DNA of 64,000 nt, from NCBI GenBank assembly GCA_002309615.1, contig DBXT01000057.1, forward strand, positions 1 through 64,000. The letters run 5' to 3'. Positions 1-8,095 of the stretch are shown here, piece by piece. The DNA is from Bacteroidales bacterium UBA1205. Lineage in GTDB: Bacteria > Bacteroidota > Bacteroidia > Bacteroidales > WCHB1-69. The notes under the pieces were generated by a model. That model worked only from the letters and a program-made list of their open reading frames with translations. It did no database searches and was not told where the DNA came from. Made by a program: the position numbers and the translations under genes. Numbering within the stretch: position 1 is the stretch's first letter; each line of letters begins with the position of its first letter.

Positions 1-2047
1 GCGGGTCATCCTCGAAGTCGAAGGTTTGCAAATCGCCGTTCTCCAATTTGGCAAGGGTAAAATGCGACCAATATACAGGCTTTTTCAACTCTTTGGTCGG
101 CTTATAGGTCAAAGTCAGCTTAGCGGTGGGTTGCACCGCTGTTTTTTCTTCAAAGCTTATTGCTTCCCATTGACCATTCTTCCATAGCTTTTCAGCGTCA
201 CCGGTGCAAACGTAGATGGTGTTGGTGGCATTGTCAAGGTAGGCGGGAACGCATGCTGCACGGCAGGCAGCCACAAAGAAGATGTCGCGGCTGTGTCTGT
301 CGGCACGACGTAGTTTGTAGACTCCCACCGGCGAGATGGGACAGTTGTAATAGTTGCTGCTGTCGTCAATGACGATGCTGTCCATCACCCACTGACGGAT
401 TTGTTCCTGCGTCATGCCATAAAAGACCTTGCCCAATTCTTCCCTATAAGGACGTACCATTTCATTGCTGATGCGGGCGGGGAGGAGGCCTTTTTTGTAA
501 ACATCATATTCCAGTGTTTTACCTGATATTATACTACCAATCCCTAATTGATGATTATGCCAGTCAAAATTTGTAACATGAGATTGCAGCACATCGGCGG
601 CAATATCACGCAAATCCTTGTCGGAATAGGATTTCAAATAATCATATAGATGTTCTAAAGAACGTCCTCCCGGCCATGCATTTATGAATTTGATTATTTC
701 CTTGTAATTACCTTCGCTCTTGTGTATTATCTCCCATGCCTGCTCATCAGTGATATTAATGTTGGGTTTCGGGAGTTGTTTGTAGTTGTCCTTGGTCGGG
801 AAGGTGGCGGTATAGGCGTTGCGGAGGCTGTCCTCATAGGCTAAGCGTTTGGCGTTGGCGGCGGTCTCCTCCTCGGTGGCCACCACCTTGGGATCGCCCG
901 CCACAGGAGGGACTATCTCGTACTCATAATCTTCGGGAAGTTCACCCGGCGTACCGCACAGATGAAGTTCCAAAACACTATCTTTCCTTACATCAAAAAT
1001 TTGCTCTGAGTGCCTGTAACCGTTGGTAGGCCACACCATTATATCGCCAAGACCCGTTGTTATGGAAGCCTCACCATTCTCGTCGGTGAGATAAGTGGCA
1101 AGGGTGTAGTATTCGGCATAGTTGTACATCTTGAACATGATGGTGATACTATCCATGGGGTCTCCATTGCCTGTGAGGGTTCTGACTGTAAGGTGACGTG
1201 TGGGAGCGTAGTGGCTGAGCAGATTCAACTCGGAAAACAAGTTCGTGCGGCGTACCACCTCCTCATCGCCTTTGTACTTGCCGAAGGCTTTGGTATGCAC
1301 CATCATGCAGCGTGTGGAAGGCACCGAAAACCAGCCCATATTCAGTCGCGGTTCGGGCTCGCAGGCACCGAGGAACTTCCATTCGCCGTCAACATAGACC
1401 TCTACCCATGCATGATTGTCGTCGCAGTGAGCCCAACGGGGCGTATAGCACTGGCGGGCGGGTATTCCTACCGACCGCAAGGCAGTAACGGTAAAAGTGC
1501 TCTCCTCTCCACAGCGACCCAATGAGGTACGCATGGTAGCTAAAGGTGCCGAGGTGCGACTGTCACTTGCACGGTAGGCCACATGCTCATGGCACCAGTG
1601 GTTCACTTCCAAGGCTGCCTCTTCCATGCTCATGTCTTTTACGCGTTCTTTCAATTCGCGGTAGAAGACCATGCGGGCGGTATCGAGATTTTCGTTGTTT
1701 ACACGATACACCAGCACAAAATGACGGAAAATATCCTCGGGAACATCCCTTCCCCACGGCATCTCGTCACGTGCAAGGAAAGCGTAGCGTACTTGTTGCA
1801 GAAAGAAATCCGGATGATAGTCCGCCAAATCACACAAGGGCATATAAGCATAGAGAAATTCCATGGCTTCACGCTCTGCAGTGCACAAAGTGTCGAGTTG
1901 CACTTTCAACATGGGAAATTCTGCCATGCGGGCAGCAAAATCAGCATGAACTTCAGCACGATAGTCTTTGTCGGTAAGGAAATGCAATTCATGCCGGCAA
2001 GCCGTCAGTAGCAGAATTGCAACAGCCGTCCACATTAATCTTTTCAT
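1..2047 (-). CDS. Transglutaminase-like lipoprotein (3' end outside window)
   Basis: The reading frame is open from an ATG at 2047 to the left edge of the window, 682 codons with no stop, so the C-terminus is missing. The N-terminus is a lipoprotein signal: basic MKR, a hydrophobic stretch, then a lipobox ending at Cys17 (LLLTAC). Near residues 176-220 it carries a transglutaminase-like core: the Cys motif GRCGEES (Cys about 179) and the His motif DNHAWVEVY (His about 212). Large transglutaminase-domain lipoproteins of this kind are common in Bacteroidales; the substrate is unknown and enzymatic activity is not proven. A promoter box lies at 2076-2083, about 30 bases upstream. By eye the gene is clearly richer in G+C than its neighbours except for an AT-rich stretch around 500-780, which may indicate transfer or recombination. 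Confidence 0.82.
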   Translation of the reverse strand, partial: MKRLMWTAVAILLLTACRHELHFLTDKDYRAEVHADFAARMAEFPMLKVQLDTLCTAEREAMEFLYAYMPLCDLADYHPDFFLQQVRYAFLARDEMPWGRDVPEDIFRHFVLVYRVNNENLDTARMVFYRELKERVKDMSMEEAALEVNHWCHEHVAYRASDSRTSAPLATMRTSLGRCGEESTFTVTALRSVGIPARQCYTPRWAHCDDNHAWVEVYVDGEWKFLGACEPEPRLNMGWFSVPSTRCMMVHTKAFGKYKGDEEVVRRTNLFSELNLLSHYAPTRHLTVRTLTGNGDPMDSITIMFKMYNYAEYYTLATYLTDENGEASITTGLGDIMVWPTNGYRHSEQIFDVRKDSVLELHLCGTPGELPEDYEYEIVPPVAGDPKVVATEEETAANAKRLAYEDSLRNAYTATFPTKDNYKQLPKPNINITDEQAWEIIHKSEGNYKEIIKFINAWPGGRSLEHLYDYLKSYSDKDLRDIAADVLQSHVTNFDWHNHQLGIGSIISGKTLEYDVYKKGLLPARISNEMVRPYREELGKVFYGMTQEQIRQWVMDSIVIDDSSNYYNCPISPVGVYKLRRADRHSRDIFFVAACRAACVPAYLDNATNTIYVCTGDAEKLWKNGQWEAISFEEKTAVQPTAKLTLTYKPTKELKKPVYWSHFTLAKLENGDLQTFDFEDDP

Positions 2048-2075
2048 GTTTGTGAATTTTCGGATGAATATTTTG

Positions 2076-2083
2076 CAAAGATA
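2076..2083 (-). promoter_or_regulatory. Bacteroidota -7 promoter box
   Basis: Minus-strand TATCTTTG followed by CA matches the TAnnTTTG -7 consensus of the Bacteroidota primary sigma factor. It lies 29 bases upstream of the transglutaminase-like lipoprotein start. The leader between box and start codon is almost the same as that of the next lipoprotein (box at 3097-3104). Confidence 0.7.
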
Positions 2084-2275
2084 CAAAAAAATAATCAATC
2101 TCTTTAAAATGCTCTAAAAAAATGAAAGTATTATTTTAGAGGTGTGTATAATAATGTTTATTGGCATATTTATTCGTCTTTCCGCAACTCATCGATTTTT
2201 TCGCCGGGGTCGTTGAATTGTTTATTCACCCGCTTAGCAGTTAAATACCCGAAAGGAAGGATTATACGCAATTTC

Positions 2276-3067
2276 TCATCTTACACGGCGGTATGTAAAT
2301 TTATATGGAGTACGGGTTTCATCTATCATTGTCAATGGAAGCCCTTGTTCATTGTATGTATATTCCCAAATTTCGGGACCACCACTATAGCGTGTCATGT
2401 TATTGGGAGAGATGTTGCGGACGTATGTCGGATAACTAGTGCCCATGCCGAAAATAGGCTCATATGTAAAAACATTGTCAATATTGAAGTTTGGACGTGG
2501 GTTGTTGTCATATTCGTATTCATATGTTCTCATTTCATATTCGCCTGTTGGCTCTCCATATGAATTCATTTTTGGATAGAGCGTGTGTTGTTTCACCACA
2601 TTTCCTCTTGAGTCATATTCCAAGGTGGTATATTGTTTCGAATTTACGGAGGAATAAATGCTGTCAAGCAACCCATTATGATAGGCATAGCAAGTGACAT
2701 TGCTACCATACTCGGTTCTAATCAAACGACCGTCGTTGTCGTAAAAGAACAAGCGATCGGGACGATATAAACCATTTTCGGTTTGGGTTATTTTACACAC
2801 ACGGCCATCTTGATAATACAACGAATCAACATAAACAGAGTGTTTCACACCATTCCACTCCTCAAAAGTGCAATTGAGAGTTCTTTTAATTAGTTGATTT
2901 TTATCATTATATTCATACGTAGCCTCTTTATGGTTAGAGGCATCGGCGTACCATGTTATTTGCGTTACCACATAGTCTGTACGATTTTCTGGCAGAGGTT
3001 CAATTTGTTCTGGAGTACAAGCTGCAAAGGATAGAATTGCAACCAATGTCAACATCAATTTTTTCAT
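2276..3067 (-). CDS. Lipoprotein with YD-repeat-like sequence
   Basis: Predicted lipoprotein of 263 residues. The frame stays open upstream, but the promoter box at 3097-3104 lies inside that extension, so the ATG at 3067 is the start; it gives a textbook lipoprotein signal with Cys17 (LSFAAC). The mature part is rich in Tyr, Asp and Asn and has repeated strands of the kind YxYDxxGxxxxx (for example FFYDNDGRLI and LEYDSRGNVV), as in Rhs/YD-repeat and DUF4595-type lipoproteins of Bacteroidota. These usually form a beta structure at the cell surface. No catalytic motif was seen and the function is unknown. It has its own promoter and a leader almost identical to that of the preceding lipoprotein, so the two may be co-regulated paralogous units. 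Confidence 0.8.
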   Translation of the reverse strand: MKKLMLTLVAILSFAACTPEQIEPLPENRTDYVVTQITWYADASNHKEATYEYNDKNQLIKRTLNCTFEEWNGVKHSVYVDSLYYQDGRVCKITQTENGLYRPDRLFFYDNDGRLIRTEYGSNVTCYAYHNGLLDSIYSSVNSKQYTTLEYDSRGNVVKQHTLYPKMNSYGEPTGEYEMRTYEYEYDNNPRPNFNIDNVFTYEPIFGMGTSYPTYVRNISPNNMTRYSGGPEIWEYTYNEQGLPLTMIDETRTPYKFTYRRVR

Positions 3068-3096
3068 GTTTGTGAATTTATGGATAAATATTTTTG

Positions 3097-3104
3097 CAAA
3101 GATA
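3097..3104 (-). promoter_or_regulatory. Bacteroidota -7 promoter box
   Basis: Minus-strand TATCTTTG plus GCA, 29 bases before the ATG of the YD-like lipoprotein. It fixes that start codon at 3067. Confidence 0.7.
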
Positions 3105-3174
3105 CAAAAAAAAACAAAAAAGTGATATTTAACCGCATGTTGAAATGATAGCGGAATGGTAACAAAAAAAATGT

Positions 3175-3182
3175 TACCTTTG
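3175..3182 (+). promoter_or_regulatory. Bacteroidota -7 promoter box for ffh
   Basis: TACCTTTG followed by CA, 38 bases before the ffh ATG, fits TAnnTTTG. It is divergent from the box at 3097-3104. Confidence 0.65.
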
Positions 3183-3220
3183 CATATTGTTTTCAATTAT
3201 TATAAGAAATAAAAATTTTT

Positions 3221-4546
3221 ATGTTTCAATCGCTTACCGATAATCTTGAACGAGCTTTTAAAATTTTAAAAGGTCAGGGTCGTATTACAGAAATTAACGT
3301 GGCCGAGACCATGAAAGCAGTAAGGAAATCCTTATTGGATGCCGACGTTAATTATAAAATAGCAAAAGAGCTCACAGACAATATTAAACAAAAAGCATTG
3401 GGTCAAAATGTGCTTACAGCCGTATCTCCCAATCAGTTGATGGTAAAAATAGTACATGATGAATTGGTGCAATTGATGGGCAGTGAGCATACGGAGTTGA
3501 ACATCAAGGCCAATCCGAGTATTATATTAATGTCCGGTTTACAAGGTTCCGGTAAAACGACGCATAGTGCCAAGTTAGCTCATTTTCTCAAAACCAAGCG
3601 TTCCAAGAAAGTGCTGTTGGTTGCTGCGGACGTGTATCGTCCTGCCGCTATAGACCAATTGAAAGTGTTGGGTGAGCAAATACAGGTGGATGTATTTTCT
3701 GAAGAAGGCAATAGCAATCCGGTAAGTTTGGCAAAAAAAAGTGTGGAATATGCCAAAACCATGGGACACAATGTGGTGATTATAGATACGGCCGGTCGTT
3801 TAGCCATAGACGAAGAGATGATGCAGGAGATAGGCAATATCAAAGATGCCGTGCATCCGCATGAGATATTGTTTGTGGTAGACGCCATGACGGGACAGGA
3901 TGCTGTCAACACCGCCAAAGCCTTCAACGACAAATTGAATTTTGACGGGGTTATTCTCACCAAATTGGACGGGGATACCCGCGGCGGTGCCGCCCTTACC
4001 ATCCGTTATGTGGTGCAAAAGCCTATAAAGTTTGTAGGTGTAGGAGAAAAAATAGAAGATTTGGATGAATTCTATCCTGCCCGTATGGCAGATAGAATAC
4101 TCGGCATGGGCGATATTGTGGGTTTTGTGGAAAAAGCCCAAGAGCAATATGACGAGAAAGAGGCTCAATTGTTGCAGAAAAAATTGGCTAAAGACCAATT
4201 CAACTTCAACGATTTTTTGGCACAAATCAACCAGATAAAGAAAATGGGGAATATGAAAAACCTCATGAGTATGATCCCCGGCATGGGCAAAGCCGTGGAA
4301 AATATGGATATAGATGAAAATGCTTTTAAGGGGATAGAGGCAATAATAGGTTCTATGACCCCCGAAGAAAGAGCCAACCCCGCCATCATCAACGGCAGTC
4401 GTCGTAAAAGAATAGCAGCCGGAAGCGGCACTACCATACAAGATGTAAACAAATTGTTGAAACAATTTGAAGGCACCAGAAAAATGATGAAAATGGTAGC
4501 TACCGGCGGTATAAAAAATACACTCAAAAACATTCAACGCAGATAG
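3221..4546 (+). CDS. ffh: Signal recognition particle protein Ffh
   Basis: SRP54-type GTPase of 441 residues that binds signal peptides of nascent membrane proteins together with SRP RNA and docks at FtsY. The N domain occupies about residues 1-90. The G domain shows the P-loop GLQGSGKTT (106-114), DTAGR (189-193) and TKLDGDTRGG (247-256). The methionine-rich M domain follows from about 325, with the PGMGK stretch and the RNA-binding region SRRKRIAAGSG. Length and motif order are normal for the family. folD follows after one base, so the two are probably cotranscribed from the promoter at 3175-3182. The SRP RNA gene was not found in the window. Confidence 0.98.
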   Translation: MFQSLTDNLERAFKILKGQGRITEINVAETMKAVRKSLLDADVNYKIAKELTDNIKQKALGQNVLTAVSPNQLMVKIVHDELVQLMGSEHTELNIKANPSIILMSGLQGSGKTTHSAKLAHFLKTKRSKKVLLVAADVYRPAAIDQLKVLGEQIQVDVFSEEGNSNPVSLAKKSVEYAKTMGHNVVIIDTAGRLAIDEEMMQEIGNIKDAVHPHEILFVVDAMTGQDAVNTAKAFNDKLNFDGVILTKLDGDTRGGAALTIRYVVQKPIKFVGVGEKIEDLDEFYPARMADRILGMGDIVGFVEKAQEQYDEKEAQLLQKKLAKDQFNFNDFLAQINQIKKMGNMKNLMSMIPGMGKAVENMDIDENAFKGIEAIIGSMTPEERANPAIINGSRRKRIAAGSGTTIQDVNKLLKQFEGTRKMMKMVATGGIKNTLKNIQRR

Positions 4547-4547
4547 T

Positions 4548-5423
4548 ATGAATATTATAGACGGAAAATTAATAGCCAATCAAATTAAAAGCGAAATAGC
4601 TAAAGAAGTAGAACAATTGCGCAGCGACAAAGGAAGAGCTCCTCATTTAGCGGCAATATTGGTCGGGGACGACCCCGCAAGTCAGACTTACGTGGCTAAC
4701 AAAGAAAAATCCTGTGCTGAAGTCGGCATGACTTCTTCGGTATATAAATTAGATGCTCATATTTCGGAAAAAGAGCTTATCCACACCATCAATTTTATTA
4801 ATTCCGATGATGAAATAGACGGGCTTATCGTGCAATTGCCCTTACCGGAACACATATCGGTAAACAAGGTGATAGCCGCTATCAATCCGTTGAAAGATGT
4901 AGATGGCTTTCATCCTGTTAATGTAGGAAAAATGGTGTTAGGCCAGCCTACCTATCTGCCCGCTACTCCCATGGGAATACAATTGCTTTTGCAACGCTCG
5001 GGAATAGATACCGTCGGCAAGCATTGTGTGGTATTGGGTCGCAGCAATATAGTGGGAACGCCGGCAGCCATACTCATGTCCAGGAATTTGTCTTATGCCA
5101 ATTGCACCGTTACTTTGTGTCACAGTAAAACACAAAATTTACAGGCTATATGCCGCCAAGCCGATATATTAATTGCCGCTATCGGCAAATGTGAGATGAT
5201 TACCGCCGATTATGTAAAAGAAGGGGCTACCGTAATAGATGTAGGTATACACAGGGTGGAAGATAATACCAAAAAATCGGGTTTTGGCTTAAAAGGCGAT
5301 GTGAAATACGATGAAGTGGCTCCTAAATGTGAATATATCACTCCCGTACCCGGCGGGGTAGGGCCTATGACAATAGTAGGATTGCTTATCAACACGTTAA
5401 AAGCTTTTAAAAAAGAAATTTAA
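4548..5423 (+). CDS. folD: Bifunctional methylenetetrahydrofolate dehydrogenase/cyclohydrolase FolD
   Basis: Cytosolic one-carbon enzyme of 291 residues that interconverts 5,10-methylene-THF and 10-formyl-THF through methenyl-THF using NADP. Signatures are the YVANKEK segment (Tyr48, catalytic Lys52 by alignment with the E. coli enzyme), VQLPLP, DVDGFHP, the dinucleotide-binding LGRSNIVGTP and the C-terminal PVPGGVGPMT. The length is typical. It starts one base after ffh and is followed by a clear terminator at 5449-5487. Confidence 0.98.
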   Translation: MNIIDGKLIANQIKSEIAKEVEQLRSDKGRAPHLAAILVGDDPASQTYVANKEKSCAEVGMTSSVYKLDAHISEKELIHTINFINSDDEIDGLIVQLPLPEHISVNKVIAAINPLKDVDGFHPVNVGKMVLGQPTYLPATPMGIQLLLQRSGIDTVGKHCVVLGRSNIVGTPAAILMSRNLSYANCTVTLCHSKTQNLQAICRQADILIAAIGKCEMITADYVKEGATVIDVGIHRVEDNTKKSGFGLKGDVKYDEVAPKCEYITPVPGGVGPMTIVGLLINTLKAFKKEI

Positions 5424-5448
5424 AAGAAGGATAGTTAAAATGCTTATA

Positions 5449-5487
5449 AAAAGAGGGTGAACTATTTTCAGTCACCCTCTTTTTTTA
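5449..5487 (+). terminator. Rho-independent terminator after folD
   Basis: A 10-bp perfect stem, AAGAGGGTGA (5451-5460) with TCACCCTCTT (5472-5481), an 11-base loop and a run of T. The A-rich 5' flank means it may also act on the convergent minus-strand transcript that ends at 5503. Confidence 0.85.
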
Positions 5488-5502
5488 TGTTTTTGTCTTT
5501 TT

Positions 5503-5898
5503 TTAAAAAGGCAAGTCATCGTTGTCCAAAGGAAATTCTTCTACAGGCTCGGGGGGTAAAGCAGAAGACGAAACCGGAGTGCCGGTGTTTTGTGGCGGTG
5601 TTGCTTGTTCCGGCTGTTGTGCGTTGGCAGGAGAAATTCTCCATGCACGGGCATCGGTATACCAGCTGCCGTTAAATTCTCTGGATTCTAAATTGAAAGA
5701 TACCGACACTATACTATTAACAGGATAGAGCGATTCAAAATTATCGGTTTTTTCGTTCCACAGTTGGAAACATATTTTTTTGGGAAATTTATCAAAAGTT
5801 TCTATTATAAAACTTTGTTTTTTCCATGTACCATTGCGGCCTGTTCCGCTTTGTAGGGGTAATATTTGAATTATTTTTCCTTTTACTTCAAGCTCCAT
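5503..5898 (-). CDS. DUF3127 family protein with SSB-like acidic tail
   Basis: Protein of 131 residues. Residues 1-90 match the DUF3127 pattern of Bacteroidota (MELEVKGKI, an SGTGRNGTWKKQSF loop, then an OB-like region with FNLESREFNGSWYTD). A Pro/Gln/Ser-rich linker follows (about 92-120), then the acidic tail DNDDLPF. That tail resembles the C-terminal tip of single-stranded DNA-binding protein, which recruits DNA-repair and replication partners. The family's role is not established; binding to nucleic acid or to SSB partners is inference. It begins 3 bases after the oxidoreductase and is the last gene of the operon 7921-5503. Confidence 0.85.
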   Translation of the reverse strand: MELEVKGKIIQILPLQSGTGRNGTWKKQSFIIETFDKFPKKICFQLWNEKTDNFESLYPVNSIVSVSFNLESREFNGSWYTDARAWRISPANAQQPEQATPPQNTGTPVSSSALPPEPVEEFPLDNDDLPF

Positions 5899-5901
5899 GT
5901 T

Positions 5902-7137
5902 CTATACTTTTTCTAATTTGTTAATTTCTTTTTGTAATTTTTTCGGCAATGTTTCTTTCATGCATTGGTGGCATTGCATATCCAGACTATACATTCTTCC
6001 TACGCAATAGTTGCTGCGTTTGCAAGCCGAACGATAATTTTGGTCCCCTTCTTTCATGTGGTTGACAAAAGCGGGGTCGTTGACCAGCAAATGTCCTATC
6101 TGCATCAATTCAAAACCTTCTTGTAGCACTGTTTCGCAGTTTTGCCTCCCTTGAATGCCGCCTACATAAATAAAATTGGCATCGGGGAATGTTTGTTTGA
6201 ATTTTTTTGCCCAGTTCATGAAATACAATTCGTGATATTTGACAGTAGGGATAACTATTCTGCCACCGATGGCCAAACCTAATTTCAGCCACCAGAATTT
6301 TTTCATATCCATATAGTATGCCAATGTTTTCAGCGGCATGGCCCCGCCGAGTATCAGCATGGGCGTATGGCTGACAGTACCTGCCGACAATACAATTCCA
6401 TGAACGCCGTGCGCCAAAATATTTTTCACCACCTCCATGCCTTCTTCCATAGACATTCCGCGTCTATAGCCATCGGTCATATTGGTTTTCACCACCACAG
6501 CCATATCGTCTTTGGCATGTTGCATTACACAATCCAGCACCTCGTTCATAAACCGCATGCGGTTTTCCAGAGAACCTCCGTATTCATCGTGACGGCGGTT
6601 CAGACTCGGATTGATAAATTGTGAAATCAAATAGGCATGTCCGCAATGAATTTCCACACAGTCGAAGCCGCATTCACGGCAAAAATCCACCGCTTTTCCG
6701 AAACTTTGCACTATGCGGTGTATTTCCTCTTTTGTAATGCCGCGATAAATGGTGGGAGAATAAAGGTTAAAACCGCTGGAAGGACCATAAGGTGTGCATT
6801 TACAAACAGCTCGGTGAGTCATATTGCCGCAATGTCCCAGTTGTATACCGGCTTTGGCACCTTCTGCATGTATGGCGTCGGTAAGTTTTTTCATACCGGG
6901 CTTTATCTCATCGTGAATATATAGTTGTCCGTCAAAACTGGCACCGGAACGCTCCACCGCACAATAGGCAACAGTAGTCATGCCTACACCGCCTTTTGCA
7001 ACGGCAACATGATAATCTTCCAACTGCTGCGTCGGCTCATTGTTAGTACACATGTTTTCAAAGGCCGCCGAGCGAATAATTCTGTTTCTCAATGTTATCG
7101 GACCTAATTGATAAGGGGTGAAAAGTTTGGATTCCAT
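5902..7137 (-). CDS. NADH:flavin oxidoreductase (old yellow enzyme family), single domain
   Basis: FMN-dependent TIM-barrel reductase of 411 residues. It shows the OYE start (LFTPYQLGPITLRNRI), the HCGHAYLISQF substrate/FMN segment, the NRRHDEYGGSLENRMRF signature and the late YVGGI phosphate-binding turn. It lacks the C-terminal FAD/NAD domain of 2,4-dienoyl-CoA reductase-type members. The tail keeps a cysteine-rich stretch (CKRSNYC then CHQC) reminiscent of the Fe-S ligands of that branch. It lies 22 bases after a steroid 5-alpha-reductase family gene. In some gut Bacteroidales, OYE-type enzymes of this size act as 3-oxo-delta4-steroid 5-beta-reductases, so reduction of steroid-like enones is a plausible but unproven role. 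Confidence 0.88.
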   Translation of the reverse strand: MESKLFTPYQLGPITLRNRIIRSAAFENMCTNNEPTQQLEDYHVAVAKGGVGMTTVAYCAVERSGASFDGQLYIHDEIKPGMKKLTDAIHAEGAKAGIQLGHCGNMTHRAVCKCTPYGPSSGFNLYSPTIYRGITKEEIHRIVQSFGKAVDFCRECGFDCVEIHCGHAYLISQFINPSLNRRHDEYGGSLENRMRFMNEVLDCVMQHAKDDMAVVVKTNMTDGYRRGMSMEEGMEVVKNILAHGVHGIVLSAGTVSHTPMLILGGAMPLKTLAYYMDMKKFWWLKLGLAIGGRIVIPTVKYHELYFMNWAKKFKQTFPDANFIYVGGIQGRQNCETVLQEGFELMQIGHLLVNDPAFVNHMKEGDQNYRSACKRSNYCVGRMYSLDMQCHQCMKETLPKKLQKEINKLEKV

Positions 7138-7159
7138 TATTGATGTATTTTATTGTCAA

Positions 7160-7921
7160 TTAATATATAAACGGAAAGACTCTTTTTAGATGCTTTCCTT
7201 CCATTTCTTCTGCAAATTCTATTTTATATTGTTCGTGTATGGCGTGGGCGCGGGGAACCAAATTGGCAAAGGTCCATATAAAGAACACCAATGCAGGCAG
7301 TGACCAAGTAAGTATGGCAAAGGCCAGCCATTCTAACAATTCGCCAAAGTAGTTGGCAGAAGTCACATAGTTAAACAATCCTCCGTGCGGCAAATAATGT
7401 TTGGTATCTCCCGGTGCTCGCAGATGGCGTATGCGGTAGTCGGAGCGTAAGTTAATAATCCATCCTGTAAAAAACAACAGTGTGCCTATAATAAATTGGG
7501 GTGATGCCAGCCATTTTACGGTGTATTTGTCTGCAGGTGCCAAATAAAACAGCCATAAGCCTTGCATGGCGGCATTGGCAATGTTGAAAACAATTCCCAT
7601 AAGCATGGTGGCTATTGACATTTTGCTATTGCCCCGTATTAAAAACGGAAAAATGAAAGAACGTTGTATGTAGTGTATTTCAAAAATAATCAAAAACACA
7701 AACGGAACCAATTCATTGCGTCGTTCACTGAACAACCACAGCAATATCATGCATATACAAACAGGTGCTTCCATCAGTACCCATGCCAATTTGTTGTTGA
7801 TGGCATATCCCCATTTTTTGTTTGTAAATATGCCGTAACTTGCTTTGATAAAATAAAGAGAGATAAACACGATGATGGCTGTCAACACCATTACGCACAA
7901 AAAAATATTATATGCTTTCAT
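7160..7921 (-). CDS. Steroid 5-alpha-reductase family membrane protein (3-oxo-5-alpha-steroid 4-dehydrogenase-like)
   Basis: Integral membrane protein of 253 residues with about six or seven hydrophobic segments. The C-terminal half has the family pattern: RIRHLRAPGDTKHYLPHGGLF, then YVTSANYFGELLEW, then ANLVPRAHAIHEQY and a final VFPFIY, which bind NADPH and substrate in SRD5A-type enzymes. The frame extends to 7963, but a promoter box at 7936-7943 sits inside that extension, so I choose the ATG at 7921 (MKAYNIF). It is first in an operon with an OYE reductase and a DUF3127 protein. The actual substrate could be a steroid, an enoyl lipid or a polyprenoid and cannot be told from sequence. Confidence 0.87.
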   Translation of the reverse strand: MKAYNIFLCVMVLTAIIVFISLYFIKASYGIFTNKKWGYAINNKLAWVLMEAPVCICMILLWLFSERRNELVPFVFLIIFEIHYIQRSFIFPFLIRGNSKMSIATMLMGIVFNIANAAMQGLWLFYLAPADKYTVKWLASPQFIIGTLLFFTGWIINLRSDYRIRHLRAPGDTKHYLPHGGLFNYVTSANYFGELLEWLAFAILTWSLPALVFFIWTFANLVPRAHAIHEQYKIEFAEEMEGKHLKRVFPFIY

Positions 7922-7935
7922 ATTTTTAAAAAAAG

Positions 7936-7943
7936 CAAAGATA
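7936..7943 (-). promoter_or_regulatory. -7 promoter box of the 5-alpha-reductase/OYE operon
   Basis: Minus-strand TATCTTTG, 14 bases before the ATG at 7921. It rules out the longer start at 7963. Confidence 0.65.
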
Positions 7944-8057
7944 CCATTTTTTAAAATAAGCATGCCGTGGGGTAATATTATTTTTTTTCGTTTTTGCGAC
8001 TTTGCAAAATATATTCACAAAAATTAAGATTTTAAGTGTTATGTGAATAGTTTTTTG

Positions 8058-8065
8058 TATCTTTG
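8058..8065 (+). promoter_or_regulatory. -7 promoter box of phosphofructokinase
   Basis: TATCTTTG followed by CA, 30 bases before the ATG at 8096. An upstream in-frame TTG at 8063 overlaps the box and is therefore not the start. Confidence 0.7.
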
Positions 8066-8095
8066 CAAAATGGTTTTAGAATAAAAAATAAAGAT

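Noticed and set aside
1010..2011. Plus-strand frames opposite the left-edge lipoprotein
   Set aside because: They exist because the region is G+C-rich; the minus strand has one continuous 682-codon frame with lipobox and transglutaminase motifs.
3800..4579. Minus-strand frame of 259 codons opposite ffh
   Set aside because: It is a complete shadow of the highly conserved ffh sense gene, without start signals or recognisable domains.
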